A stretch of DNA of 64,000 bases, taken from assembly GCA_035578905.1 (NCBI GenBank), contig JAQJVL010000123.1, forward strand, positions 1,984,001-2,048,000. The letters run 5' to 3'. Below are positions 23,399 through 34,280 of the stretch, piece after piece. The DNA is from Stictocephala bisonia. Its lineage: Eukaryota > Arthropoda > Insecta > Hemiptera > Membracidae. Under the pieces are notes generated by a model. It was not told the origin of the DNA and did no database searches. It saw only the letters and a program-made list of their open reading frames with translations. The stretch's first letter is position 1, and the number at the start of each line of letters is the position of its first letter. Position numbers and translations under genes: made by a program.

Positions 23399-24544
23399 AT
23401 TATGCCTATTAACTTCTCTATTATTTTTATGGAGTAAAATGATAGTCTGGATTATTATGAATAATTTGTTGGGCCCATAGTGAAAAGTTCATGCAGTGCT
23501 AATGATAATTCTCTTAAAGTTGGTGATATGGGTGGAAACTATTATCTTTAAGGATCCTGTTTACAGAAGATCTGCTAACTTCAGAGTCTCAAGGTGCCGA
23601 GTAGAAATTGAGGATCAATTGTTACCGCAGCTAAAATATCAACTAACCTCTGTTGTTTTACTTTGGATTCTCGTCTCATTTGGTTAGAGAGCTGTCTTTT
23701 TGTTCTTGCTCTATTTGCTAGGCGCTCAAAACTCTCATAACTGTGATAGTTTCTGTCAGGGTATCGTTAGAAATAAAGCCTTCCAGCAGATAAAATTTAA
23801 ATATAATTGTGCAAAAATACTCATGACTGTAATACCTTTAATATGATATGTCACTTGCTATATGTCTCCATTTAAAATTGTTAGATAAAACCCTGGACCT
23901 TACATTTTTTATAATGTATAAGAAAAATTAAAATATTTGTAGTAGATTCTCCACATTTAGTTTTTAGAGGAAAACTTAACAGCTACGTTCTAGGTTAATT
24001 GGTTCGACCTTAAGGCGTTTGAGACACCTTACATGAGATACTCTGTTTAATAACTGATAAGGTCTATAGATAAAATGTGTACAAAATAGATAAATTAATA
24101 AATAAAATATAATCTGAAAAATGTATGACATATTAGTTAAATTTGTATTACTTGCCATTCAAAAAACAAATGCCTCCTACAAAAATGAACTTTGTTTATT
24201 TATTCTACTTTATCACTTATTTACCAATATTTACTGTCATTATTTTTTTACAATCCTAACATTACTTTATAAATGTCATCCTTTATAGGGTGTTTTCAAT
24301 CATTATTTTAATTTTACAGACCTACTTATGAACATCACTGTATGACATCAATCATTTTAAATTCTGCAGTGTTTTTAGTGATATTACCTTTGCTACCGCT
24401 TTCTTTATGAATTTTATGTTTAATTTATTAATATTTCTTGATTAAAATTCAGTGTGTACTTATAATCAAAAACATTTTATAAACCTGTCTGAATTATACT
24501 AATGAAATACATTTTGTCTTCTATAGAGATAAATCCTAATTAAA
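23399..24544. other. Intergenic, nothing recognised
   Basis: AT-rich. A few short open frames, all low-complexity, without recognisable motifs. Confidence 0.45.
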
Positions 24545-25190
24545 TAGTGTGTAGGACGGTAGTCTGAGAGAAACGGAGAACTTCTCTTACCACAGTTCCC
24601 CTCCAGTGAAAGCGTGATGCCAAGGTACAGTCAAGTCTGTAAGTTAGCCTATTAGACACTGACTGCCATGTCTGTTGTATTATTTAGCTTCAGTTTATAT
24701 ATAATTCACTGCCACTGAAAGTTGCGATTGCCTCACCAAATTATGAATGGGTCCTCTTTAAAAGAAAAATTCTCTACACATATTGTATTTCTCCTATATT
24801 TCAAAGAAATAATATTGTTAAAATGGTTGCATTTTTATATATTTTTAGTCATATCAACTATTTTTATGTATTGTAAAATTTAAAAATAGATATTGTTTAC
24901 ATTATGATAATTATTTAAGATTGTGGATCACAGTATGTAATTTATTTCTTTTTCTAATCATATTTAGAACGATAGATTAAAATCAATAAATTAAATTTAT
25001 TTAAAAGTGTAATAGCAGATCTAACATAAAACTCCGTGGACATAGTAAGAGAATTCACCACTAAGACCAAGCATTCACTCAGAGAATGCTGGCAGTGGTG
25101 GGAATCAAGTAACTCTGTGGTGGGAACAGAACCTGTCGCATATGCGCTGTCCGCATGCATTTCCCCTGGGCTTTTAGGACTACCTGCATA
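24545..25190. repeat. Dispersed repeat, second copy (partner at 14700-15090)
   Basis: Carries the same end blocks as 14700-15090 (GAGAGAAACGGAGAACTTCT, CCACAGTTCCCCTCCAGTG, ATGCGCTGTCCGCA) but with a longer, AT-rich middle that could be a later insertion. Confidence 0.45.
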
Positions 25191-25505
25191 TAAAATTGCT
25201 TTGAATTAGTTTTTTTTAAATCTAACTTATATTTTCAAATAAATGTTTTAATTGAGTAGTGACAATTTGTTATGTTAGGCAGTGACTATTCTAAATGTAA
25301 TTAATATAATTTTCCACATTTGATGACATTTTTGTTTTAAAAAATATCAAAACTATAGAATTTATCTCATTGCTAAAGTTTTGCTAAATGTTTAATCAAG
25401 GGACAACAATAAGCAGAGCTTTCCAAGGAAACAACAACACAATTCTAAATTACACACTAATTGGTACATTCATACAAAAATTAAAATAACACTTTTTTAA
25501 ATAAC

Positions 25506-25991
25506 ATGATTCCAGTCACCAAGCATATTTCCTCTAACGTTGTCAAAACAAACAGACTTCACACAACTTTAAACAGACTATTTACAACCAGTACAACATC
25601 CTTAGTAGAAATCTCTAACACTGGGTCCTGTGGAATACCAAAGTATGATATGGACAAAATCAATGAAAAGGAAAAAAAGGAAAAAGAACCACCTCAGAAG
25701 ATGACCCTGCCTGCACACTTAATAAGGCCTGTCTGCTTGACAGGAGGTGCCAAAGGAGGTTTTCAGACATGTGTGGCAGATATTTCAGCTGGTGGACTGT
25801 ATTGTCTCACAGAACGCCACAAATACAAGTATGGGTGCTTCTCTGATAACATTGACTTTGTGCTTCCAAAAGATAATAGCAAATGTTGGTGGCATGGGGG
25901 AGACTTTTGCCTTATAGCAGACTATGAATCTATAATCAGCTCGCTCACAAGACCAATACAAATGGAACACCACAACTCTAAGAAATGTTAA
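25506..25991 (+). CDS. Unrecognised cysteine-containing protein X, copy 1
   Basis: 161 residues, one exon, start ATG at 25506. I do not recognise the family. The first ~35 residues are rich in Thr, Ser, Arg and Leu without acidic residues (RLHTTLNRLFTTSTTS), which looks like a mitochondrial presequence. A charged Lys/Glu linker follows (residues 49-65). The conserved core has TLPAHLIRPVC, GGFQTC, YCLTER, SDNIDFV and SKCWWHGGDFC. Six cysteines (42, 77, 89, 100, 127, 135) are shared with copy 2, so metal binding or disulphides are possible. Long identical blocks between diverged copies imply selection on the protein. The gene lies downstream of deformylase copy 1 on the same strand; functional linkage is inference. 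AATAAA at 26026. Confidence 0.75.
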   Translation: MIPVTKHISSNVVKTNRLHTTLNRLFTTSTTSLVEISNTGSCGIPKYDMDKINEKEKKEKEPPQKMTLPAHLIRPVCLTGGAKGGFQTCVADISAGGLYCLTERHKYKYGCFSDNIDFVLPKDNSKCWWHGGDFCLIADYESIISSLTRPIQMEHHNSKKC

Positions 25992-27390
25992 TCTCTAATC
26001 ATAATAATTTACTACTATTATTCATAATAAAAAGATCTTCGAATCTATAGTTTTTATACTTATTTCAAGACTTTAAAGTTAAATAAAAAGTATCCTTCAA
26101 TTAAATAATTTTAATGTTTGTCATCTCATTTAATGACTACAAAACCTTTGTTGGTATTAACACAAATCATCAATCTGCCATTTACCAATAGTTAAATTTT
26201 CACATTCATTCATGTAAAACCTGGTCCTCCTAGCATATTTGAGGTATCCCCAGTATTTTCCTCCTCAGGGAACTTCACTGTCATCTCAAAATGATCTCCT
26301 GTGTGGGATTTTCATTACATGTCAATTGTGATCTGTTATATTCTGTTAAATTGTTTGGATCTTTATAGATACTTTGTTCCTTATTTGTTCTGATTCTTAA
26401 TTATAATTGATTCTTCACAGTTCAGATTTAGAATTACATTCAAAATGTTTTTTTCACAGTCATAATTAACTTCTGTATCATAATATATTCGTAGTCCATG
26501 ATCAATAAAGGAATCGTGTTGGCTTATAGTTTTTTTTCTGTCAAGATAAAATATTGCTTTTCAGCTGCAGTTACAATCTCCACAGATATTTCCTCATTTA
26601 GAGTTCTTATTTTTCCCATTGCAAAGATGTCTAAAATTATCAGCATTGTCTCTTGTATGCTGAAAAAGAAATATATGACAAGTCCAAGTATACTATCTAG
26701 GATATAAACAATTTTTCAACCATAAAAATAATCAGAAAGTACGGTTTTTTTTAAGTCCAAGAAGTATTCTAATGAGTCTCCAGAATAAGGTAAACCAGGA
26801 CATGATACCTGAATTGCCTCTGTTTATAGCAAATATATAGGTTTTTATTGGAATGTAGGTTACGGCAATACAGTAACGCTTTTATGACAGCAGTCATCAA
26901 CTTATTTCATCATAAGTTAGTTTTTAAATACTTAAATCTTTGGAAATCACAACTAATCAACAACGTTGAATAACCCAATGCAAAGAATTTACTTATAATA
27001 TTTAGTAGATTCTCAAAATGTAGCTGGAACAGAAGGGAGATTAATACTACAGAAGGGATGAAAGTAACACTAGAAAAAATTAAAATGTTACATATAAAAA
27101 TGGTTAAAATTAATGTATATTTATATCAAAACAAATATCACTCATCACCATTCTTCTTTAGTTTCAGAGCAAAATATATGTTTTTATCAGTAAAGATTGG
27201 AAGAAGACTGTATGAATTTTTACTCAGTAAAAACAGAGTTACAAACAAAATCAACAGAGAAACCTCTAACAGTTGTATATTTAGCTGTTTTATATAAAGA
27301 TGTTTTAAGACTTATAAACTGCTTCTACATTTTTAAACAAATTTAATAAATATTTGTAATGTTGATAATACAAATCTAATTCAAAAGTAT

Positions 27391-27750
27391 TTGGCAATTC
27401 ACAATTGTCCATTTAAGAACATCTGTATAGTCAAAAAAAGACATACAGTTTGGACAAAAAAATTAAAATGCAGTATTTACAAATATTTTGCAGACATACC
27501 AAGAATAAATACCCAAAAACTTTTATATAAACCAGCAAACAGAACTACAAAAATGACACAGAGAGCTAAAACTTTAAGAATTAAACATAATACAACAGTT
27601 CATAATAATAAAAAAAAACAAAAAGCTAAAAAAACGCTTACTAGTTATGGAATGCTATTAATTAATTTTCAGGGCAGATACCTAGCAGTTAGAGAAGCAA
27701 ACCATACAAGGGACAAAACCAACAAAATAGTCTTACATTTTCATAAATGA
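27391..27750. other. Non-coding conserved tail of the duplication block
   Basis: An open frame of 119 codons exists, but the corresponding stretch in the second unit (38740-39060) differs by indels that are not multiples of three, so it is not under coding constraint. Confidence 0.6.
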
Positions 27751-27754
27751 CTCA

Positions 27755-28005
27755 CTAATTTAAGGTGACTACTAGTCATGCAGTGGGCAGTGATTACACT
27801 ATCACTGTCCAGCGAGACTCACTAGATGAAGGTGACTAGCACTGTCCTGTGAGTCTCAGTAGATTAAATTGACTACTAGTCATGTGATGGGCAGTGATTA
27901 CACTAGCACTGTCCAGTCAGTCTCACTAGTTTAAGGTAACTACTAGTCATGCAGTGGGCAGTGATTGCACTAGCACCATCCAGAGAGTCTCTAGTTTCTG
28001 GGGCC
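27755..28005. repeat. Minisatellite, ~75-bp degenerate unit
   Basis: About three and a half copies of a unit built from GACTACTAGTCATG, GGGCAGTGATTACACTAGCA and CTGTCCAG..GTCTCACTAG. Related copies recur at 28745-28920. Confidence 0.75.
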
Positions 28006-28744
28006 CTTCTGCATGAATAGGAGAAAAATCCCTTTTTGTTAGAACTTAACATGTTAACTTAAGATATTTGTGCGAATATCACTATCTATTATAAGGAATA
28101 TAATCTGATTACAAACTAGAATAAAAGAAAATAGATTATGGTTTAGGATGGAAGTGCATTATTTATCTTGGAGAACACAAAATAAATTTAAGTTGTGTCA
28201 TCTATGTAAGAAAATTTATAGTAGACAAGCTTAAAAGATTTAAATACTATTCCATAATGGTTGATGCTACTCCATTATGTTGGTTACCTGGCTTATAAAT
28301 GGTTGATACTACTAATAAACCACGTAGAACAAACCACTTTTGTATTTAGGCACGTTGCTCTCAAAGAGGACATAAAAGAGAATGAAATACGTGAGCGATT
28401 TTTTATGTTTCCTGACTGTAATGAAAAAAAGACATTGCAAATCTAATCATAGAAGTTCTGAAAAATTATGATATTTCCTTAGATGATGCAGAGGCCAGGC
28501 ATTTGATAATAGTAGAAATATGAGTAGCAAGTATAAGAGTATGCAGGTTATCATTTTAAAAACAAACCCTCTAGCATTTTTTTCACCCTTTGGATGCCAT
28601 AGTTTGTACCTGTGTGGAGTATGAGCTGCTGAGAGTTTCGTTGAAACAAAAACTTTGTTTGGAATTGTTCAGAATCTGTGCAATTTGTTGAGCTGTAGCC
28701 CAAAAAGATGGGAGATTTTAAAAGAAGAAGTAGGGTCTTCATAT
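28006..28744. other. Intergenic between minisatellite blocks
   Basis: AT-rich, no gene recognised. Its position between two blocks of the same minisatellite suggests it was inserted into, or spared within, a formerly longer array. Confidence 0.4.
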
Positions 28745-28920
28745 TCACTATCAGTTATATGCAGCAGTGACTATATTAGCACTGTCCAGTGAGTCACTAG
28801 ACCAATGTCACTAACTAGTCATGTGGTTTGCAGTGATTAGACTTGCATTGTCAAGTGAATCTCACTAGACAAAGGAGAAAACCCTAGTCTTGTGGTTGAG
28901 CAGTAATAACTAGACACCAT
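28745..28920. repeat. Minisatellite, second block
   Basis: About two diverged copies of the unit seen at 27755-28005: CAGTGACTATATTAGCACTG, CTGTCCAGTGAGTCACTAG and ACTAGTCATGTGG. Confidence 0.65.
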
Positions 28921-29314
28921 GCGTTTTAACATTTCCTTAGAAGAAAAAGAAGTCACGAAGCCTACTCTTTGCTGGGAAGGCACACTAAAAATAAATTATC
29001 TCTACAATTTATCAAAGGCATATTAAAATACTATCTTACTCTGAAAAGCCTTAAATGCATGAGTATTTATTCGGAATAAATATTTGAATATAAGAGATTT
29101 TGAATTGTGAAGGGAGATATAATCCATGACAAAATGTGAATAAAATGTCTATTCTCAAGACATTCTCAAGAAAATAAATAAATTTTAAGAGAAAAAAGCA
29201 AGTTTATATGATATAGAATGCACAATAAGAGGATCATTACACCAACTCAAACATCAGTAAAAAGGATAAAAGCGCAATAGTAGTTACTACTTCAAAACTT
29301 TCATTGAATCCAGT

Positions 29315-29990
29315 GCTAGTACTAATTTTCTGGGAATAGTTTTCGGCACTAAACTTAAATTCCAGGAACATATTATTAAAGTATAAAAAAAATTAAATAA
29401 TTGTCTATTCCTCCTTCGCAGACTATCTTTTTATTCCAATAGTAGAATGCTGCTGCTTGTTTATCATGGGTGTTTCATACATTACCTATCTTACGGTATT
29501 CCAATTTGGGGTTATGAAAGCTCTTACACAAAGAAATTGTTTGTAATTCAGAAGAAAGTAATAAGAATCATTCTGGGGATGGGAAGTTCATGAACTTGCA
29601 GAGGCATCTTTCGAGCGAACGATCTCTTAACTTAGCTAGCATTTATATATATGAATCATTAGTATTTCTAAAGAAAAATATAAATCCTTTTCCTTTGCCC
29701 TCACCAACCAACCATATGCTTAGGAGTACACAGTCATGCTCATTAGCTATTCCTGGTCATTCATCTTCTCATTTTGAAAACAGGTTTACTATTCATGGAT
29801 CAAATTATTTAACAAACTGCCAACAGGATTAAAGGGAGAACCTAATTTACCCAAATTTAAAAAAGAATCTCAAGGCACTTCTTATTGAAAAAGAATATTA
29901 CAGTCTAGTGGAATATTTTAATGACAATATGTAGTTTGCTAACCAGTTGTTTTTTAATATTAAATATATTCATAAGCTCATTTATTTCAA
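29315..29990 (+). pseudogene. LINE ORF2 C-terminal relic
   Basis: Reads FLGIVFGTKLKFQEHI, LSYGIPIWGYESSYTKKLFV and IQKKVIRIILGM, the post-RT region of a Jockey-like LINE. There are stops at 29368 and 29590 and frameshifts after that. The A/T-rich end near 30050 (GATTTGATTTG) is likely the old 3' tail. Confidence 0.75.
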
Positions 29991-30441
29991 TTTAATGTAA
30001 TGACGTTTGTTATGCAATTATATTGTCAACAACAAAAAAGATATTTGATTTGATTTGAATATAACAAATAACGTAAACAGTAAAGAACGAAAAAAACATA
30101 TACAATAAAGATAAATTGTCTTCAAAAGAAAACCGGAAAAGTTACAGTTAATTTATTGCTGAACACATGTACATTGGATTATTTATGAATTTCAGATGAT
30201 TTAAGATTACAACATGTTACCAAAAACATTACAAAATTATTACTGTTTTGTGTGATAAGCCTTGTTTGTGTGATTCATTGATGCTAGTTGTTTATATTTT
30301 GAAAGGTGAGTGGTTTAAGAACTATTGTTTTCTTAACAGGGTATAGGAAAAACAAAAATATTAAAAGCATATAACTATCTAAATCAATATAAATATTATT
30401 TACATATATATTCTCATTTGTTTACTTTCTTCATTATATCA

Positions 30442-30984
30442 ATGAAACATAAAACAGTCAAGATCCAAGATTTACTACCTTATTATGTAGTCGCTGACGT
30501 TGATAATTTGCAAGCAGTTGAGAACACTTCTTTGAGGAAAAAAGCACAACAGGTTAAATTTCCTTTGTCTGATGTTGACAAAAGAGACATCACTAAACTT
30601 GTTCTGAAATTTCAAATTGAAAAAAATATTGCAGGATTAGCAGCTCCACAGATTGGAATTTCTAAATGTATTATTGTATTTAAAGGTCACTCCTCTGATA
30701 AAGATAATAATATGTTCCCATGGCAGACTTGGATCAACCCGTCTTTCAAAAAGATAGACAATAAAATGACAACTGATTATGAGGGTTGTTTCTCAGTGAA
30801 AGGCTGGACTGGCCCGGTGAAACGTTACAAAAGAGTGCGTTACAAAGCGTTCACTACAAGTGGCAATGAGGTAAAAGGGATTGCTTCAGATTTTGAAGCT
30901 AGAGTGATTCAACATGAAATTGATCATCTGAATGGGATATTATTTATTGATCTTGTACCAAAACATTTGCTCATTTCAAACTAA
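30442..30984 (+). CDS. Peptide deformylase, copy 2 (intronless, bacterial-looking)
   Basis: 180 residues from the ATG at 30442. An in-frame TTG lies 24 bases upstream but is unlikely to be used. Motif I GLAAPQIG (65-72), motif II EGCFS with Cys116, and motif III QHEIDH with His158, Glu159 and His162 are all canonical, so this copy has a complete metal site. Shared with copy 1 outside the motifs are LPxYVVxDV, ENTS(L/I)R, FPLS, GPVKRYK, EARVIQHE-type and LFIDLV segments. It is shorter at the C-terminus than copy 1 by about 15 residues. No presequence is evident. Two intact, diverged copies in one locus suggest retained function. A native insect mitochondrial deformylase remains an alternative to horizontal transfer, though its motif I usually differs. 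Confidence 0.92.
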   Translation: MKHKTVKIQDLLPYYVVADVDNLQAVENTSLRKKAQQVKFPLSDVDKRDITKLVLKFQIEKNIAGLAAPQIGISKCIIVFKGHSSDKDNNMFPWQTWINPSFKKIDNKMTTDYEGCFSVKGWTGPVKRYKRVRYKAFTTSGNEVKGIASDFEARVIQHEIDHLNGILFIDLVPKHLLISN

Positions 30985-32439
30985 AAGTATAAACCTCCTA
31001 AAGAACATTAATTAGTGTTATGTTTACTACTAACCATGATAAGGCTCTAACACAAAAATTGTGTTTTAGATTTACTTTATTTTATAAGAAGGAAAATAAT
31101 TAAAAATTTGTAAAAAGTGTTTACTCATATTTTTATAAACATTTTAAGTATTCTTCTGTTTGCTCTATAATTACAAGAGGGTTATTGTTCTTATATTAAG
31201 GGATCAAAATATAAACTTATTAAATTTAGATTGTGCTATGTTAAGAAATCTGAACTGAAAAAAATATTCAGTTGCAAATTGTAGGTTATACCTAATATTT
31301 GAAACTAAACATATTCTTGGTTAGATAAAGTTTCAGGAATGATTGTATGATAAATTGGTTGTTGATCTGTTGAAGTTGTCAAACACAATTTTTAAATTAG
31401 TAATGAAATATTTTGGTTAGAAATATTTTATAAATAAGTATATAAATAAGAACATTCAATTTGGATGAATGCTGCTACCTTTGGTTAACATTTTATTACT
31501 ATGGAAAAGAATTTCTTTTTAAAGTGAACCAGGGACAGTTAGTATTTACTAACTACTGAATACTGATTGATCTCTAGTAAGTTCAGTCTGGAGTCCACAA
31601 ATTACTTATGCCGTGTTACTTTATTCAGCCTATGAAAATTACTTATTCCACAGCTTCTACAGTCTGGCTTCAATCCATGAAGACAGTTTCATCCTCTAAA
31701 AGTTGAGCTTCATTTGTCTTTCCAGCTGATGTACGAGTTTGTTCAAGTAATCATTGATTTTTTAGACTCTATTTTTCAAATATTGTAGACATATTACTAT
31801 CATAACTGAGAGAGCAATGTAAACTATCATCAAGCTATTTATTGTTAATTACATCATCGCTTGATGAAAATTTTATATCTTAGGCTGGCACGGGCCCAGT
31901 TAAAGTAACATAATCATTCCTATGCTTGGAGCCTGGATTATCTATTTTTTTAAAGCACTTATATGATTGGCTCAATCAAACACAAATTTATTGCAAATGT
32001 TCATTGAAATCCAATGAAAGTCTGGTATACACCTTGAAAAGCAGATGTAGGGTTAGTAGTGTCTAAGAAAGTTCTGTTACTATGCATTATTTAGACGTCT
32101 ATTGTAGAGATATGGGCAAACAAATGTGAAGGGCAAATGATTGAGATGATTGAAAATGTTCGAGTGAAGACAAAGTTCCTAAATAAGGTAAATTTTTAAA
32201 TTTGAGTTTTAATAATTTTAGTGTAATTGAGTGAAAGATAAAATAAAAATAACCATCTTCAAAGTTTAATTTTCTGTTTTTTAACTCCTGAACAGAAATT
32301 TCAATAGAATTCATACAGAAAAGGGCGAAGCTAGAGACATGGTGATTCACCTGTGAGAAAAGAATATAAATAGAGAGGCCTTGGGTTACCACGTTTGAGA
32401 CAGGGTCTCTGACCAATATTGCGGCGTATTATCGGTGTT
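30985..32439. other. Intergenic, nothing recognised
   Basis: AT-rich 3' flank of deformylase copy 2, not similar by eye to the 3' flank of copy 1. No gene or repeat identified until the minisatellite. Confidence 0.45.
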
Positions 32440-32879
32440 GCGGTTAGTGGAGAGCATTCCGTGCAGGCAGGCGGGCCACTGCTGCAGTTAGTGGAGAGCA
32501 TTCCGTGCAGGCAGGCGGGCCACTGCTGCGGTTAGTGGAGAGCATTCCGTGCAGGCAGGCGGGCCACTGCTGCGGTTAGTGGAGAGCATTCCGTGCAGGC
32601 AGGCGGGCCACTGCTGCGGTTAGTGGAGAGCATTCTGTGCAGGCAGGCGGGCCACTGCTGCGGTTAGTGGAGAGCATTCCGTGCAGGCAGGCGGGCCACT
32701 GCTGCGGTTAGTGGAGAGCATTCCGTGCAGGCAGGCGGGCCACTGCTGTGGTTAGTGGAGAGCATTCCGTGCAGGCAGGCGGGCCACTGCTGCAGTTAGT
32801 GGAGAGCATTCCGTGCAGGCAGGCGGGCCACTGCTGCAGTTAGTGGAGAGCATTCCGTGCAGGCAGGCGGGCCACTGCG
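32440..32879. repeat. GC-rich minisatellite, 44 bp x 10
   Basis: Ten head-to-tail copies of a 44-bp unit (GTTAGTGGAGAGCATTCCGT then GCAGGCAGGCGGGCCACTGC), almost identical to each other, differing only at a GCGG/GCAG/GTGG position and one C-to-T. Much richer in GC than the surroundings. The homogeneity implies recent expansion or active conversion. Confidence 0.95.
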
Positions 32880-33424
32880 TGAGAACAGACTATTCTCAAG
32901 GGGCTTGTTTAGTAGCTCCTAGCGTTTCTAGAGGAATATGACTTCTTAATTAATTTTAGTGTAGTCTTAAATATCTTGGTATTGTAAATAATTTATTTTT
33001 ATTTGTTTTTTAATATACATTGGAGCTCATCTTATGGCTGTAGTACAGGAAGAATTGTGTGAGGATATCTTTCTATAGGTAATAACAACTTAATTACAAA
33101 TGATAAAATGTTCATTTATTAGTTATTTTTGTATTTTTTTATGTTAAGGGAGAAAAAGATTTCTAAATTTAAAAGTATGACATTGAAGATTCAGAGTTAT
33201 TGGTTTATTACTAATTAATGGGTATTGCGGGGCGCAGACCCAAAAACATTGTCACATATTTGAAGATGATAAATTTGGACAGCTGCATTCATTATGACAA
33301 CAAGTGATCGATGAGGTATTAAAATAACTCAAACACTTTGATATAATACACAAATGTATGAATAGTCTGTTTTTAATTTCAATTGAAGATGTGTAACTGG
33401 ATGTTAACTATTTAACCTTTTAGC
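32880..33424. other. Intergenic, nothing recognised
   Basis: AT-rich, with a short GGGGCGCAGACCC island at 33229. No gene. Confidence 0.4.
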
Positions 33425-34112
33425 TATATAAATAAATAAATAAATAAATAAATAAGGTCTTTATTTTGGAGCGGTTTTCAACAAACAATGCTGGTTTACA
33501 AAACAACTCAAGTCATATTAATTATTAAAAAAAATTAAAAACTAATCTTCATTATTCATAATTAAAACATAGAGTTATGTATACAGTACAGTTATATATG
33601 AATATATCAGCTTGTATTATACATTAAATGTTTGTATACATTGTTTTTATATGTAGTTTCAGATATACCCTGGCCTGTTAAACTGGAGGAAAATTCATTG
33701 AATAATTTGGGAGCAAAGTACGTAAATCTTTTTCTTTCAAATTCACGGTGAACGCGAGGCATCTCCAAAACTTGATCCTGTCTAGTGCTGCGAGATCGGA
33801 TCTGAGACCTGTTTTTTAGTTTTTCCCTCAAATATCCCGGCCTACCAGTGGTAAGGATTCTATAAACTAGGCATAAGGAGCGCAGAGTACAGGTATCAGT
33901 TACAGTCAGCAAACCCAGTGATCTTCGCGCCTCCGAAACATGATCAAACCTTCTTAGTCCACATACATACCTGACACACATATTTTGCACTCTCTGTAAT
34001 TTGTCTAAATCCCCTCTAGACACAATATTGCCATACACAGGGAGGCAGTAATCGATCACAGAGAGCACAAGAGCCTGGACAAGGCGAAGCTTGGTCTCTT
34101 TAGGAAAAGCTA
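33425..34112 (-). pseudogene. LINE ORF2 C-terminus, 5'-truncated
   Basis: A minus-strand open stretch of about 150 codons (33607-34068) reads LSVIDYCLPVYGNIVSR, LDKLQRVQNMCVRYVCGLRR and FERKRFTYFAPKLFNEF, the conserved tail of Jockey/CR1-like LINE polyproteins. It ends in a stop and then a (TTTA)n tail (33427-33456 on the + strand). Truncated at about 34112 and open over the remaining part, so younger than the other LINE relics here. Confidence 0.88.
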
Positions 34113-34130
34113 TATGATACTATCATTTCC

Positions 34131-34280
34131 ATTACTACTAACTAAAGCCTTAGTGGCATCTCAGTCTTAGAGATACCACTGAGGATGCCACATCATAGCA
34201 TGGGCGAAACCTTTGGTGATGTAAATACTGTAAATAACACCTTGACGTGGTCGTTAGCGGAAGCTTTAGTTAGTAGTAAT
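34131..34280. mobile_element. Foldback element with a degenerate hammerhead-like core
   Basis: Ends ATTACTACTAACTAAAGC and its inverse (34263-34280). The centre holds ACCACTGAGGATGCCACATC then GGGCGAAAC, closely similar to the foldback at 45964-46190, and a shared GACGTGG/GACGCGG block. CTGAGGA (34179-34185) and GAAA (34206-34209) fit the hammerhead CUGANGA..GAAA core, but the bases after GAAA (CCTT) do not supply the cleavage triplet, so this copy looks dead. Confidence 0.6.

Larger units (their letters stand above)
25341..27750 (+). repeat. Segmental duplication block, unit 1 (gene X1 and flanks)
   Basis: Matches 37722-39060 over three stretches. Upstream of gene X it shares ATCAAAACTATAGAATTTAT, AGGGACAACAATAA and CACTAATTGGTAC. 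It then shares the gene itself, and then the downstream words TCTGCCATTTACCA and GTATTTACAAATATTTTGCAG. Unit 1 has about 1.1 kb (26230-27370) that unit 2 lacks. Non-coding sequence is conserved along with the gene, so the copies arose by DNA duplication rather than retroposition. Confidence 0.85.

Noticed and set aside
27391..27750. 119-codon open frame downstream of gene X1
   Set aside because: The duplicated counterpart (38740-39060) has frame-breaking indels and stops. Lys/Asn-rich composition is what AT-rich DNA gives by chance.
32440..32879. Regular repeats considered as a CRISPR array
   Set aside because: Units are contiguous with no unique spacers, and the host is a eukaryote.
33427..33456. 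(TTTA)n microsatellite as an independent feature
   Set aside because: It is the 3' tail of the minus-strand LINE copy.
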